A program made the translations under genes and the position numbers. From positions 1-32,970 of IMG/VR virus record IMGVR_UViG_3300025138_000182: a stretch of DNA of 32,970 nt, one strand, 5' to 3'. Within the stretch, counting starts at the first letter, position 1, and every line of letters starts with the position of its first letter. Origin of the DNA: a virus. Under the pieces are notes generated by a model. That model had not been told where the DNA came from, did no database searches, and saw nothing but the letters and a program-made list of their open reading frames with translations. This document shows positions 6,164-14,629 of this stretch, piece after piece.

Positions 6164-7757
6164 TAACCCACACCTAGCTTGTCCCTTTGAGGACTGTGGA
6201 TCATCCGATGCATTCAACTGGAATGATGACGGTTATGGTTTCTGTCATAGCTGTGGTGAGTCCTACCCATCTAAGAAGAGTATGTTGACATTTGATTGGG
6301 TTGCTGGTACATACCCTTTGAAACAGAGGATAAGTATTATGGACATACCCGTTAAGAGTAGCACCTTTAACGACATAAGAGGATTGAAACCTGATATCTG
6401 TCAGGTATATGGTATTCAAGTTCAACTAGGTGAAGACAATAAACCTGTAAGATACGCTTACAAGTACCCGCATACAGTCAAGTACCGTGACTACAACGAC
6501 AAGTCTAAGTCTTGGATGAAAGACAGAGGCATGGGCATGAACAATTTGTTTGGCCCAGATTTTAACACAGGATCATCCACACGCATATACATCACTGAGG
6601 GAGAGTTTGATGCAGCATCTTTGTATCAAATACTAGGTGAGAAATATCCAGTAAAGTCCTTGCCCAGCGCCTCAATAGGCGAGAAGTTTATCAAGGCTAA
6701 CCACACCTACCTCAACTCCTTCAAGGAAGTTGTATATGCAGGTGAGCTTGACGATGCAGGTAGACGTGCAGCAGACAAACTGTATGAAGCATTAGCTGAT
6801 AAGTTTTGGTACGTCCCTATGTCCAAGCACAAGGATGCTAATGACTTCCTGATGAACGGTGACAGTGATGATCTTAAATGGGCTGCACTTAAACCACAAA
6901 GGTATTCACCTGATAACTTCTTCTGCTCTGACGAGGAAGTAGAGGCAGCTATACGCAATGAGAACCCCTATGAGTATGTGCCTACTGGTCACGTGGGTCT
7001 TGATGACAAGCTGCGTGGTCTAGTTAAGGGTGGCATCACGTTTATCAAAGCACCACGTGGTACTGGTAAGACTGAGGTGATACGTTACTTTGAGACAGGC
7101 TTATTAAAAACACCTGATGTACGCATTGCCCTACTACACATGGAAGAGATGAAGTCTACAACTTACCGTTCTATGGCTACCTATGAGTTAGGTTGCAATG
7201 TCCGTACCAAGGATGATGCTAGGGAGAATAATATCTCTGAGGAAAGAGTGATAGAGGCAGCAAAGACAGCCACTAAAGGTGAGCGCACCATTGTCTTTGA
7301 GATGAGGTCACATGATGATCCGCTAAAGCTTTTGCAATACATACGTCTAGCAGCTAGTGTGTATGGTGCAGGGTACATCTTCATTGATCATGTGCAACGT
7401 CTTGCATACCTATCCAACTCAGGTGTTGATGGTGCTACAAGTACACTCACCACACTAGGCTCACGTGCAGCACAACTTGCCAAGGAGCTGAACATTGGTG
7501 TGATCTTTATCTCTCAGGTTAATGATGATGGACGCACTAAGTATGCCGCCTCTCTTGAGGAAGAAGCAATCATATGCATCAAGATTGAGCGTGATGTTGA
7601 GACTGATGACGAAGTTTTGCAGAACACTACCAACTTTATCATTGACAAGAACAGACCCTTTGCTAAGTTAGGCAACGCTGGGTCAGTTTATTATGACCCT
7701 GACACTACAATACTAAGTGAAGAGTCTTATGTTGAAAGGAGTGATATGGCAGCATGA
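6156..7757 (+). CDS. T7-type bifunctional primase-helicase
   Basis: The 533-residue protein unwinds DNA and makes primers at the fork. It has an N-terminal zinc module (C9-x4-C14, C30-x2-C33), a Toprim fold (E148 in ITEGEFDA; E197-L-D199 in ELDDAGRRA) and a RecA/DnaB-type helicase domain. Walker A is APRGTGKT with K305, Walker B is YIFIDHVQR, and the following FISQVNDDGR matches motif H3/4. The first Toprim acidic residue is Glu where T7 gp4 has Asp. ATG 6156 is preferred to an in-frame TTG at 6153; a G-run (6141-6146) may serve as ribosome site. It overlaps thyX by 8 nt and the polymerase by 4 nt. Confidence 0.93.
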   Translation: MGDNPHLACPFEDCGSSDAFNWNDDGYGFCHSCGESYPSKKSMLTFDWVAGTYPLKQRISIMDIPVKSSTFNDIRGLKPDICQVYGIQVQLGEDNKPVRYAYKYPHTVKYRDYNDKSKSWMKDRGMGMNNLFGPDFNTGSSTRIYITEGEFDAASLYQILGEKYPVKSLPSASIGEKFIKANHTYLNSFKEVVYAGELDDAGRRAADKLYEALADKFWYVPMSKHKDANDFLMNGDSDDLKWAALKPQRYSPDNFFCSDEEVEAAIRNENPYEYVPTGHVGLDDKLRGLVKGGITFIKAPRGTGKTEVIRYFETGLLKTPDVRIALLHMEEMKSTTYRSMATYELGCNVRTKDDARENNISEERVIEAAKTATKGERTIVFEMRSHDDPLKLLQYIRLAASVYGAGYIFIDHVQRLAYLSNSGVDGATSTLTTLGSRAAQLAKELNIGVIFISQVNDDGRTKYAASLEEEAIICIKIERDVETDDEVLQNTTNFIIDKNRPFAKLGNAGSVYYDPDTTILSEESYVERSDMAA

Positions 7758-9592
7758 TTGTATTTGATATTGAGACTGACGGTCTTAACCCTTCAAAGAT
7801 ACACTGCCTTTCCTACACCAGAGATGGTTATGAATATAAATCTATCACTGACTATGAAGACATGAGACAGTTAGTACTGAATGAGAGGGGCTTAGTAGGT
7901 CACAACATTGTACGTTATGATATACCTGTGCTTGAACGTATCCTTGGTATCAAGATCAAAGCACGTCTGTTTGACACCCTTCCTATGTCATGGGTGATGA
8001 ACTATGACAGGGGTAAGCATGGGCTTGAAGGATTCGGTGAAGACTTTGGGATACCCAAACCTGTTATCACTGATTGGTCTGAGCAACCAGTAGAAGTATA
8101 CATCCATCGTTGTGAAGAGGATGTTAAGATCAACTGGAAACTATGGCGTAATCTTCTAAAGCGTTTTCTGTTTGTGTACAAGGATAAGAAAAACCTTGAC
8201 AAGTTCTTTGGTTATCTGTCGTTCAAGATGAACTGTGCGTATGTTGCAGAACACGTGGGGTGGAAGCTTGACGTTGATCTTGCTGAGTCAAGCATTGAGA
8301 AACTAAAAGAGCAACAAGACCACAAGGTTAAGGAGCTACGTGAGGTCATGCCTATGCGTAAGGTTATGTCTGTCAAGACTAAGCCCAAGGTGTGCGTCAA
8401 GAAGGATGGCTCTGTGTCTGCTCATGGTCAGCGTTGGTACAATCTATTGTCACAACATGGATTACCCAAAGACTATGAGGGTGATGTAACTGTAGTGAGG
8501 GGCGTTGAGGATTCTAACCCTAACTCTCCTGAGCAGGTTAAGGATTGGCTCTTTAGTCTAGGCTGGGAGCCTTGCACTTATAAGTTTGATAAGAACAAAG
8601 AGACAGGGGAAGAGAAGAAGATACCCCAAGTCCGTAAGAACGGTGAGCTTACTAGGTCTGTAGAGTTACTCATTGAAGATAACCCAGCAGTGAATGTACT
8701 TGATGGTCTAACTGTCATACAACATAGGCTAGGCATTCTTCATGGTTTCATACAGTGTCAGGAGAATGGTTATCTTAAAGCTGGGGTCAAGGGTTTGACT
8801 AACACCTTACGCTTCAAGCATGTAAAACCTTTGGTTAATCTGCCCGGTGTTGATAAGCCTTGGGGTAGAGAGATACGTGGTTGCTTGATTGCACCAGAGG
8901 GTTACACATTGTGTGGTGCTGATATGACTTCCCTTGAGGATACCACTAAGCGACACTACATGAAGCCGTATGACCCTGACTACGTAGAAGAAATGTCTAA
9001 GGAAGGCTTTGATCCACACCTTGACCTTGCTAAACATGCTGGTGCTGTTACTCAGGATCAGATAGACAAGCACAACTCAGGTGAGTCTAGCCTTAAATCT
9101 TTGCGTAAGAATTACAAGGTGGTCAACTACTCAGCCACCTATGGGGTAGGTGCAGCAAAGCTATCACGTGAGACAGGCATGTCTGTAGGTGAGGCATCAT
9201 CTTTGCTTGATGCATATTGGGAGCGTAACTGGGCTGTCAAAAAGTTTGCTGAGGATCAGAAGATCAGAAAGATTGATGGTGAGATGTGGGTACAGAATCC
9301 AGTGAGTAAGTTCTGGCACAATCTACGCTATGAGAAAGATGCCTTCTCTACAATCAATCAAAGTACAGGAGCTTACTGCTTTGACAAGTGGGTTGCAATG
9401 TACCGTACTAAGAGAGGCAACATCATTGGACAATTCCATGATGAAAGTATTAACTTAGTTAAGAAGGGTGACGAGCAGACACACACTGATGCATTACTGT
9501 GGGCTATAAAAAAACTTAATGAAGAACTTAAATTAAATGTTGACTTAGGAATAGATGTGCAGTATGGTCTCCGCTATAGTGATATTCACTAA
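7754..9592 (+). CDS. family A DNA polymerase with 3'-5' exonuclease domain
   Basis: This 612-residue replicative polymerase resembles T7 gp5. The N-terminal proofreading domain shows D5-I-E7, the GHNIVRYD segment and CEEDVKINW. Polymerase motif A is D390-MTSLE395, motif B is R451-KNYK455-x3-Y459-x3-Y463-G, and motif C is H562-D563-E564. The motif B residue equivalent to E. coli Phe762 is Tyr459, as in T7. Motif A ends LEDTT instead of the usual IELR. The start overlaps the primase-helicase stop (ATGA), so the two fork proteins are coupled. The host thioredoxin dependence seen in T7 cannot be judged here. Confidence 0.95.
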   Translation: MIVFDIETDGLNPSKIHCLSYTRDGYEYKSITDYEDMRQLVLNERGLVGHNIVRYDIPVLERILGIKIKARLFDTLPMSWVMNYDRGKHGLEGFGEDFGIPKPVITDWSEQPVEVYIHRCEEDVKINWKLWRNLLKRFLFVYKDKKNLDKFFGYLSFKMNCAYVAEHVGWKLDVDLAESSIEKLKEQQDHKVKELREVMPMRKVMSVKTKPKVCVKKDGSVSAHGQRWYNLLSQHGLPKDYEGDVTVVRGVEDSNPNSPEQVKDWLFSLGWEPCTYKFDKNKETGEEKKIPQVRKNGELTRSVELLIEDNPAVNVLDGLTVIQHRLGILHGFIQCQENGYLKAGVKGLTNTLRFKHVKPLVNLPGVDKPWGREIRGCLIAPEGYTLCGADMTSLEDTTKRHYMKPYDPDYVEEMSKEGFDPHLDLAKHAGAVTQDQIDKHNSGESSLKSLRKNYKVVNYSATYGVGAAKLSRETGMSVGEASSLLDAYWERNWAVKKFAEDQKIRKIDGEMWVQNPVSKFWHNLRYEKDAFSTINQSTGAYCFDKWVAMYRTKRGNIIGQFHDESINLVKKGDEQTHTDALLWAIKKLNEELKLNVDLGIDVQYGLRYSDIH

Positions 9593-9607
9593 TAAATGGA
9601 GGGCCAA

Positions 9608-10117
9608 ATGGCTACACGTAGATTAAAATTAACTGGTATTGCTGAGTGGGCGAAGGTGTTTACTCAGAACCGTGACATGCTAGGCTTTGAAGAAGCATAT
9701 GTAAGTTGTGATGGTGCTTGTACTCTTGATCTAATTATGGATGATAAGAACATGGCACTACTTAAAGCTTCCAAGTCTATGAAGCGTGGCAAAGAAGACC
9801 CAGAGGGTAGGGGTACTATGGTGCGTCTTGTGCGCAAGTACAACACAGGATACGCTTGGGCTGATGGACCACCACAAGTTGTCAAAGCTGATGACAGTGA
9901 GTGGGACTATGACACTGAAGGTGGCATTGGTAATGGTTCACTGGTTGAAGTTATTGTATCAGTCTATGATACAAAGATGAAGAGCATTGTAGGTACACGT
10001 TTGGACAAGGTTAAGGTACTAAAACACGTTGAGTATCAAGCACCTAATGATGATATACAATCAGTTGCACCACCTACTGAATCCCCTGCTCTAGAAGAAG
10101 ATGCGGTGATGTTCTAA
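9608..10117 (+). CDS. gp2.5-like single-stranded DNA-binding protein
   Basis: A 169-residue protein that should coat ssDNA and organise the replisome. It has an OB-fold-like basic body followed by an acidic, disordered tail that ends EEDAVMF. The acidic tail with a terminal Phe is the hallmark by which T7 gp2.5 contacts polymerase and helicase. ATG 9608 is chosen because GGAGG (9598-9602) lies 5 nt upstream; an in-frame ATG at 9596 overlaps that ribosome site and would add four residues. It stands between polymerase and exonuclease, as expected for a replisome component. It ends in a TAATG overlap. Confidence 0.85.
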   Translation: MATRRLKLTGIAEWAKVFTQNRDMLGFEEAYVSCDGACTLDLIMDDKNMALLKASKSMKRGKEDPEGRGTMVRLVRKYNTGYAWADGPPQVVKADDSEWDYDTEGGIGNGSLVEVIVSVYDTKMKSIVGTRLDKVKVLKHVEYQAPNDDIQSVAPPTESPALEEDAVMF

Positions 10118-10806
10118 TGATTCTTATTGACGGTGATATTATTGCATACCGTGCAGGGTTTTCCTCAAATGACCTTGAGGCAAAGGATGCAGAAGATAAG
10201 GTTGATGCCTTGATTGATACCGTCATTGAGGATACTGAGTTTATCTATACAGATTATCAAGTGTATCTTACTGGTAAAGGCAACTACCGTTTTGACATTG
10301 CTAAGACAATTGAATACAAGGGCAACCGTAAAGATGCCCCTAAACCTGTACACTTGAAGCATGTACGTGACTACCTTACTGATAAGTATGAAGCTATTGT
10401 AAGCAAAGGCGAAGAAGCTGATGATCTAATTGCTATAGCTGCAACAAAACTAGAGATGAATGCAGTAGTTGCATCTATTGATAAGGATATGTTACAGATA
10501 CCGTGCTTTCATTATAATCTTACTAGAAGAGAACTCAGTGCTGTAAGTGAATTTGAAGGTACAAAGTTTTTCTATACTCAAATACTTACAGGTGACAAAG
10601 CTGATAACATAAAGGGGCTGCACCGTTGTGGCCCCGTTAAAGCAGGTAAGATTCTAAATGATTGTGAGACTGAGCAATCTCTGTGGGATGCCTGTGTAGA
10701 AGCATATGATGGTGACGTTGAACGCATCATTGAGAACGCTAGATTACTTTGGTTGAGAAGAGAAGTGGACCAGATATGGGAGCCACCTATTGAGCAGAGC
10801 AGCTAA
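10117..10806 (+). CDS. 5'-3' exonuclease, FEN/PIN-like
   Basis: The 229-residue nuclease resembles the T7 gp6 / pol I 5'-nuclease family, which removes primers and degrades host DNA. Metal-binding acidic positions are visible: D5-G-D7 at the N-terminus, EEADDLIA, SIDKDML, and TGDKADNIKG followed by GPVKAGKIL, a helix-hairpin-helix-like DNA-binding element. The family is usually about 250-300 residues, so this is compact. It begins in a TAATG overlap with the SSB and ends 17 nt inside the next gene. The last residues PPIEQSS look disordered. Confidence 0.9.
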   Translation: MILIDGDIIAYRAGFSSNDLEAKDAEDKVDALIDTVIEDTEFIYTDYQVYLTGKGNYRFDIAKTIEYKGNRKDAPKPVHLKHVRDYLTDKYEAIVSKGEEADDLIAIAATKLEMNAVVASIDKDMLQIPCFHYNLTRRELSAVSEFEGTKFFYTQILTGDKADNIKGLHRCGPVKAGKILNDCETEQSLWDACVEAYDGDVERIIENARLLWLRREVDQIWEPPIEQSS

Positions 10807-11137
10807 AGCTAAAGGTAGGACAGGTCAACAAGAAGTCAGAGACAAGTTACTAAAAACTTTCCCTGAGTTTGAACCTGATGATATTAAAAGCACAACTATG
10901 GGTGACACAGGGGAAGACATACAGTTATCTCCTGCTGCACGTAAGAAACTACCCATAAGTATTGAGGTCAAGCGTAGAAAGAATGACCTTAAAACTGTGT
11001 ATGGTTACATGGAACAAGCATCTAAGCATGGCAAAGGAGAGCCTGTAGTTTTCTATCGCTCGGATAGAAAGCCTTGGGTTGTCATGATAGGTATGGATCA
11101 CTATACTGAACTCCTACGTAACTGGAAGAAAGAATAA
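10790..11137 (+). CDS. PD-(D/E)XK nuclease, probable Holliday-junction resolvase
   Basis: The 115-residue protein has the order of catalytic elements of small Hjc-like resolvases: an N-terminal helix with Glu (TGQQEVRDKL), an Asp in GEDIQL, and an E-x-K in ISIEVKRRKN, then a beta strand VVFYRSD. It stands where T7-type phages carry endonuclease I and probably resolves branched replication products. The start is TTG 10790, preceded by GGGAG 7 nt upstream; the next Met (residue 37) would delete the first helix. It overlaps the exonuclease by 17 nt. Related nucleases in marine phages make this assignment likely, but sequence similarity is short. Confidence 0.7.
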   Translation: MSRAAKAKGRTGQQEVRDKLLKTFPEFEPDDIKSTTMGDTGEDIQLSPAARKKLPISIEVKRRKNDLKTVYGYMEQASKHGKGEPVVFYRSDRKPWVVMIGMDHYTELLRNWKKE

Positions 11138-11139
11138 TT

Positions 11140-11379
11140 ATGTCAATAAAAATTTGGGATATAGTGTCAGGTCCAATATCCAAAGAAGATAGTGATGACC
11201 CTGATGACTACCCTAATAACTGTAATTGTATGTTAGTCTGTAAGGTAGAACTTAACGGTAAAATAGTAGATGTTGACTACTGGTTTGAGCATCTTGAAGA
11301 TGCAGATGCATGGATACAACATTTTAAAACAAGTATTGAACCTTTGGAAATATTTTCTGAGGGTAATGGCAAAGCATAA
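11140..11379 (+). CDS. small acidic protein, function unknown
   Basis: The 79-residue product is strongly acidic, with a DSDDPDDYP stretch and a central CNCMLVCKVEL. The second half reads YWFEHLEDADAWIQHF. It follows the resolvase after a 2-nt gap; no clear ribosome site precedes ATG 11140 beyond AAGAAAGAA. No family recognised. It is the last gene before the internal promoter-like site. Confidence 0.55.
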   Translation: MSIKIWDIVSGPISKEDSDDPDDYPNNCNCMLVCKVELNGKIVDVDYWFEHLEDADAWIQHFKTSIEPLEIFSEGNGKA

Positions 11380-11380
11380 C

Positions 11381-11408
11381 TTGACTTATTTCATTTATGT
11401 GGTATAAC
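11381..11408 (+). promoter_or_regulatory. sigma70-like internal promoter
   Basis: TTGACT (11381-11386), 16 nt, TATAAC (11403-11408). The same hexamers occur upstream of the integrase at 3384-3410. It lies in the only open gap in this part of the early arm and would start RNA near 11415, just before ATG 11424. It could raise expression of the MazG-NrdJ group. Confidence 0.55.
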
Positions 11409-11423
11409 TACGGGTTTCAGGAC

Positions 11424-11588
11424 ATGGAATATGAAATTATTTTAAACATAAAAATAGACCCATCTTGTAATTATTTAGAGGTGGATGATATAGAAAGTTC
11501 TAGGGTAGTTCTAGAATTAATACAGGATATTCTGTATGAAATAGACGATCTAAGTATAGCAAAAATAGAGGTAACAAGACGTGACTAA
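11424..11588 (+). CDS. 54-residue acidic protein, function unknown
   Basis: The reading begins MEYEIILNIKID and continues as an acidic, beta/alpha small protein ending KIEVTRRD. ATG 11424 is preferred over an in-frame ATG at 11397, because the latter lies inside the spacer of the promoter-like pair and has no ribosome site. The ribosome site for 11424 is itself weak, CAGGA almost touching the ATG, so initiation may be low or leaderless-like. Its end overlaps the following GTG start by 8 nt. No family is recognised. Confidence 0.5.
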   Translation: MEYEIILNIKIDPSCNYLEVDDIESSRVVLELIQDILYEIDDLSIAKIEVTRRD

Positions 11589-11781
11589 AGTAACACTAGA
11601 CGATGTAGAATATGAGTCAGAAAATTTTTCTGAAAGTCAAAAGAAAATTCTTAATGAGATACTCTACAATAAAAAACTATCCTCTAATTTAAGTTATCAA
11701 GTAACAAGTCTTAACGTAGTATCCGAAATACTTTCAAACAAATTAAAAACTTCTTTAAAAAAGGATAAAACTAATGATTAG
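11581..11781 (+). CDS. small phage protein, DUF6447-like
   Basis: The 66-residue protein opens MTKVTLDDVEYESENFSE followed by an amphipathic helix. This opening matches the pattern of a small conserved protein of marine phages (DUF6447-like), whose role is unknown; the match is from memory of the motif. It starts with GTG 11581, with AGAGG 8 nt upstream, and overlaps the previous gene by 8 nt and mazG by 8 nt. The C-terminus is basic (KTSLKKDKTND). Confidence 0.55.
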   Translation: MTKVTLDDVEYESENFSESQKKILNEILYNKKLSSNLSYQVTSLNVVSEILSNKLKTSLKKDKTND

Positions 11782-12109
11782 TGCAGAGGGAATGAAAGCT
11801 TTTCAAAGCTACAGCGAGTGGGTAGAAAGAAAGATAGTAACTGAGCCACAAGATAGGCTCAATGAAAACGTTCTTGGTTTGTGTGAAGAAGCAGGAGAAG
11901 TTGCAGGTAAGATTAAAAAACGTATACGTGATAATAAAAAAGTCTCTCCTGAGTCTATCATAAGTGAACTAGGTGATGTGTTATTTTATACTACTGCCCT
12001 AGCTAACTACTACAATTTTAATCTTGCTTCTGTTATTACACAGAACATGATGAAGCTTGACGGACGTGAAGCTAGAGGTACAATCAAAGGCAGTGGAGAT
12101 GAACGATAG
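11774..12109 (+). CDS. mazG: MazG-like nucleotide pyrophosphohydrolase
   Basis: The 111-residue single-domain MazG protein hydrolyses nucleoside triphosphates, and possibly alarmones, to monophosphates. The metal site E39-x2-E42 (CEEAGEVAG) and E65-x2-D68 (SELGDVLFY) is intact in the expected all-alpha context. It has one domain, as is usual in marine phages, unlike the two-domain E. coli MazG. It is followed closely by nrdJ, so it may tune nucleotide pools or host starvation signalling. ATG 11774 follows AAAAAAGGAT. Confidence 0.88.
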   Translation: MISAEGMKAFQSYSEWVERKIVTEPQDRLNENVLGLCEEAGEVAGKIKKRIRDNKKVSPESIISELGDVLFYTTALANYYNFNLASVITQNMMKLDGREARGTIKGSGDER

Positions 12110-12293
12110 AGATACTGCAAGTCGTGCTGCTCAATTAATGAAACCTATTGAACAACAAATACTTATGTGTGATAGTAAAGAAGAGACTTTACTTTTTGCC
12201 TGTGCTATGCTTGAAAGGGCTAAGACTATACTTGAAGCCCACATAGGCGAAAAAGGTAGAAAAGAATTATTTATTATGGGAAACGAAAGATGA
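12099..12293 (+). CDS. 64-residue helical protein, function unknown
   Basis: The product begins MNDRDTASRAAQLMKPIEQQ and is predicted to be all-helical, with conserved-looking ILMCDSKEETLLFACAMLERAK. ATG 12099 is chosen over an upstream in-frame TTG (12057) because AAAGG (12086-12090) lies 8 nt before it and the TTG lies deep inside mazG. It overlaps mazG by 11 nt and nrdJ by 4 nt. Such a protein next to RNR genes resembles small conserved proteins of marine podoviruses, without a known role. Confidence 0.55.
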   Translation: MNDRDTASRAAQLMKPIEQQILMCDSKEETLLFACAMLERAKTILEAHIGEKGRKELFIMGNER

Positions 12294-14200
12294 AAAGTAA
12301 CTACTTACCTACTGACTATCAAACCTTTATTGCCACCAGTAGATATGCTAGATGGCTTGAGGATAAAGGTCGTCGTGAGACTTGGGGTGAGACAGTAGAA
12401 AGATACATGAACAATATTGTATCCCCCTTAATTGATGGTGAAGATCCATTTATAACAGACGAAATACGTGATGCTATACTAGGCCTTGAGGTAATGCCTA
12501 GCATGAGGTCAATGATGACAGCAGGTAAAGCTTCTTCACGTGACAATACTTGTATGTATAACTGTAGCTACCTACCCGTAGATGATCTTAAGTCTTTTGA
12601 TGAGGCTATGTTCATCCTCCTTTGCGGGACGGGGGTTGGTTTCAGTGTTGAGCGTCAGTTCATTACTAATCTCCCAGATGTTCCTGACCTTTTCCAAAGC
12701 GATACGACTGTCGTTATCAAGGACAGTAAAGAAGGGTGGGCGAAAGGACTCAGACAAGTTTTGGCACTCCTATGGGCAGGTGAAATCCCTAAGTGGGATA
12801 TATCTAAAGTCCGACCAGCCGGTGCTAGACTAAAGACATTCGGTGGTAGAGCATCAGGTCCATCACCATTGATTGATCTGTTTAACTTTGCTATTACTAT
12901 ATTTAAACAAGCACAAGGGCGCAAGCTTTCTAGTATTGAGTGCCATGATCTTATGTGTAAGATAGGCGAGGTAGTGGTAGTAGGTGGTGTTAGACGTAGT
13001 GCTATGATCAGCTTATCCAATTTGTCTGATGATCGTATGCGTCACGCTAAGTCTGGTAACTGGTGGGAGAATGCAAGTCATAGAGCTTTAGCTAATAACT
13101 CTGTCTCTTATACAGAGAAACCAGATAGCATGGCGTTCATGCGTGAGTGGACAGCCTTAATGGAGAGTGGTAGTGGTGAAAGAGGTATCTTCAACAGAGA
13201 AGCATCAGTTAAACAAGCTGAAAAGAATGGCAGGAGAGAGTCTTGTTACGAGTTCGGAACAAATCCGTGTTCGGAAATCATACTTAGGCCGAATCAGTTT
13301 TGTAATCTTACGGAAGTTGTCATCCGTGCTAACGACAGTTTGGAAGATCTTGCAAGAAAAACCCGTATTGCAACTATACTTGGAACCATTCAGTCAACCT
13401 ACACTCACTTCCCATATTTGCGAAAGGTGTGGCACACCAATACATCAGCGGAACGTTTGCTCGGTGTGTCACTCACAGGGATAATGGACAATAAGCTGAT
13501 GACCTTAGAGAATAAAGGGTTGTCCGAAACATTGGAGTATCTTAAAAATGTGGCTGTTTCTACTAACGCTGAGTGGGCTGACCGTCTTGATATCAATCAC
13601 AGCACTGCTATTACTTGTGTCAAGCCCAGCGGAACAGTTTCCCAACTGGTTGATTCATCTTCTGGTATTCATGCTCGTCACAGTCCCTATTATATCCGTA
13701 CTGTGCGTGGAGATAACAAAGACCCATTGACTAAGTTTATGATGGATCAGGGTATACCCAATGAGCCTGACGTAATGAAGCCTGATGCTACTACTGTGTT
13801 CAGCTTTCCTATGCAAGCACCACAAGGTGCTACATGCACTGCCGACATGACTGCATTAGAGCAGCTTGAGATGTGGCTGATGTATCAACGTCATTGGTGT
13901 GAGCATAAGCCTAGTGTTACAATCAATGTCAAAGCTGACGAGTGGTTTGATGTTGGGGCGTTTGTGTATAAACACTTTGATGAAATGTCAGGTGTATCCT
14001 TCTTGCCATACAATGAACACACCTATCAGCAAGCACCATACCAAGAGTGTGACAAAGAAGATTACTATAATATGATTGATGCATCACCATTGTCTATTGA
14101 CTGGACAAAGTTAGCAGGGTATGAACAAGAAGATAATACTAGCGGGATGCAGACAATGGCGTGTAGTGGTGATGTATGTGAGATGGTTGATATTACTTAA
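12290..14200 (+). CDS. nrdJ: class II (adenosylcobalamin) ribonucleotide reductase
   Basis: A monomeric class II RNR (RTPR type, 636 residues) that reduces ribonucleoside triphosphates to dNTPs using a B12-derived radical. The active-site set is complete: C92 (YNCSYLP) and C338 (NQFCNL) as redox pair, thiyl C327 and E329 in NPCSEI, and a C-terminal shuttle pair C625-x4-C630 (CSGDVC). The 11-residue distance from C327 to C338 equals that of C408 to C419 in the Lactobacillus enzyme. It is about 100 residues shorter than that enzyme. No NrdB-like subunit is present, as expected. It needs host cobalamin but no oxygen. It overlaps neighbours by 4 nt and 1 nt (TAATG). Confidence 0.93.
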   Translation: MKSNYLPTDYQTFIATSRYARWLEDKGRRETWGETVERYMNNIVSPLIDGEDPFITDEIRDAILGLEVMPSMRSMMTAGKASSRDNTCMYNCSYLPVDDLKSFDEAMFILLCGTGVGFSVERQFITNLPDVPDLFQSDTTVVIKDSKEGWAKGLRQVLALLWAGEIPKWDISKVRPAGARLKTFGGRASGPSPLIDLFNFAITIFKQAQGRKLSSIECHDLMCKIGEVVVVGGVRRSAMISLSNLSDDRMRHAKSGNWWENASHRALANNSVSYTEKPDSMAFMREWTALMESGSGERGIFNREASVKQAEKNGRRESCYEFGTNPCSEIILRPNQFCNLTEVVIRANDSLEDLARKTRIATILGTIQSTYTHFPYLRKVWHTNTSAERLLGVSLTGIMDNKLMTLENKGLSETLEYLKNVAVSTNAEWADRLDINHSTAITCVKPSGTVSQLVDSSSGIHARHSPYYIRTVRGDNKDPLTKFMMDQGIPNEPDVMKPDATTVFSFPMQAPQGATCTADMTALEQLEMWLMYQRHWCEHKPSVTINVKADEWFDVGAFVYKHFDEMSGVSFLPYNEHTYQQAPYQECDKEDYYNMIDASPLSIDWTKLAGYEQEDNTSGMQTMACSGDVCEMVDIT

Positions 14201-14628
14201 TGCAACTTGAGTTGTTTGAAGCACTAAGTCCCCAACCTTACGAGGGCGGCATAGAGTGTAACAACTGTGGTGTAGTTCAGCCTATTGATAACTTTCAACA
14301 AATGTTGGCAGGAGAAATAAAAAGAAAGTGTAGAACCTGTGCTAGAAATCAATCAGGACTTGTCAAACATCTCAAGTCTTTGCATCCATATCCTGACAAA
14401 AACTATTGCTGTCCTATCTGTAATAGAAATATTAAAGAGGTAAGTAGAACAGGACAGAAAATGTTACAGTCTTGGGTACTAGATCACTGCCATGAGACAG
14501 AAACATTTAGAGCATGGTTATGTTTTAATTGTAATACAGGACTTGGTGCTTTTAAAGATAATATTGATAGAGTAACAAAAGCTAAAAATTATTTAGAAAA
14601 TCATATACAAAAACAAAAGGAGAAGTAA
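14200..14628 (+). CDS. endonuclease VII-like junction-resolving nuclease
   Basis: The 142-residue protein matches T4 endonuclease VII (His-Me finger). It has zinc cysteines C71-x2-C74 (CPIC) and C108-x2-C111 (CFNC), the catalytic D95-H96-C-H98 and N112 after the last Cys, then GLGAFKDNIDRV. A second Cys quartet in the N-terminal 50 residues (CNNC, CRTC) suggests an added zinc module. Between C74 and D95 it has about 7 residues more than T4. It cuts branched DNA and mismatches, so with the small resolvase this phage has two junction nucleases. It starts in TAATG with nrdJ. Confidence 0.85.
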   Translation: MQLELFEALSPQPYEGGIECNNCGVVQPIDNFQQMLAGEIKRKCRTCARNQSGLVKHLKSLHPYPDKNYCCPICNRNIKEVSRTGQKMLQSWVLDHCHETETFRAWLCFNCNTGLGAFKDNIDRVTKAKNYLENHIQKQKEK

Positions 14629-14629
14629 T

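Noticed and set aside
9540-9568. TTGACT-N17-TATGGT before the SSB gene
   Set aside because: The -10 matches only four of six positions and the site is inside the polymerase C-terminus; kept out for lack of support.
12655-13020. Minus-strand ORF of 121 codons inside nrdJ
   Set aside because: Fully antisense to conserved RNR sequence.
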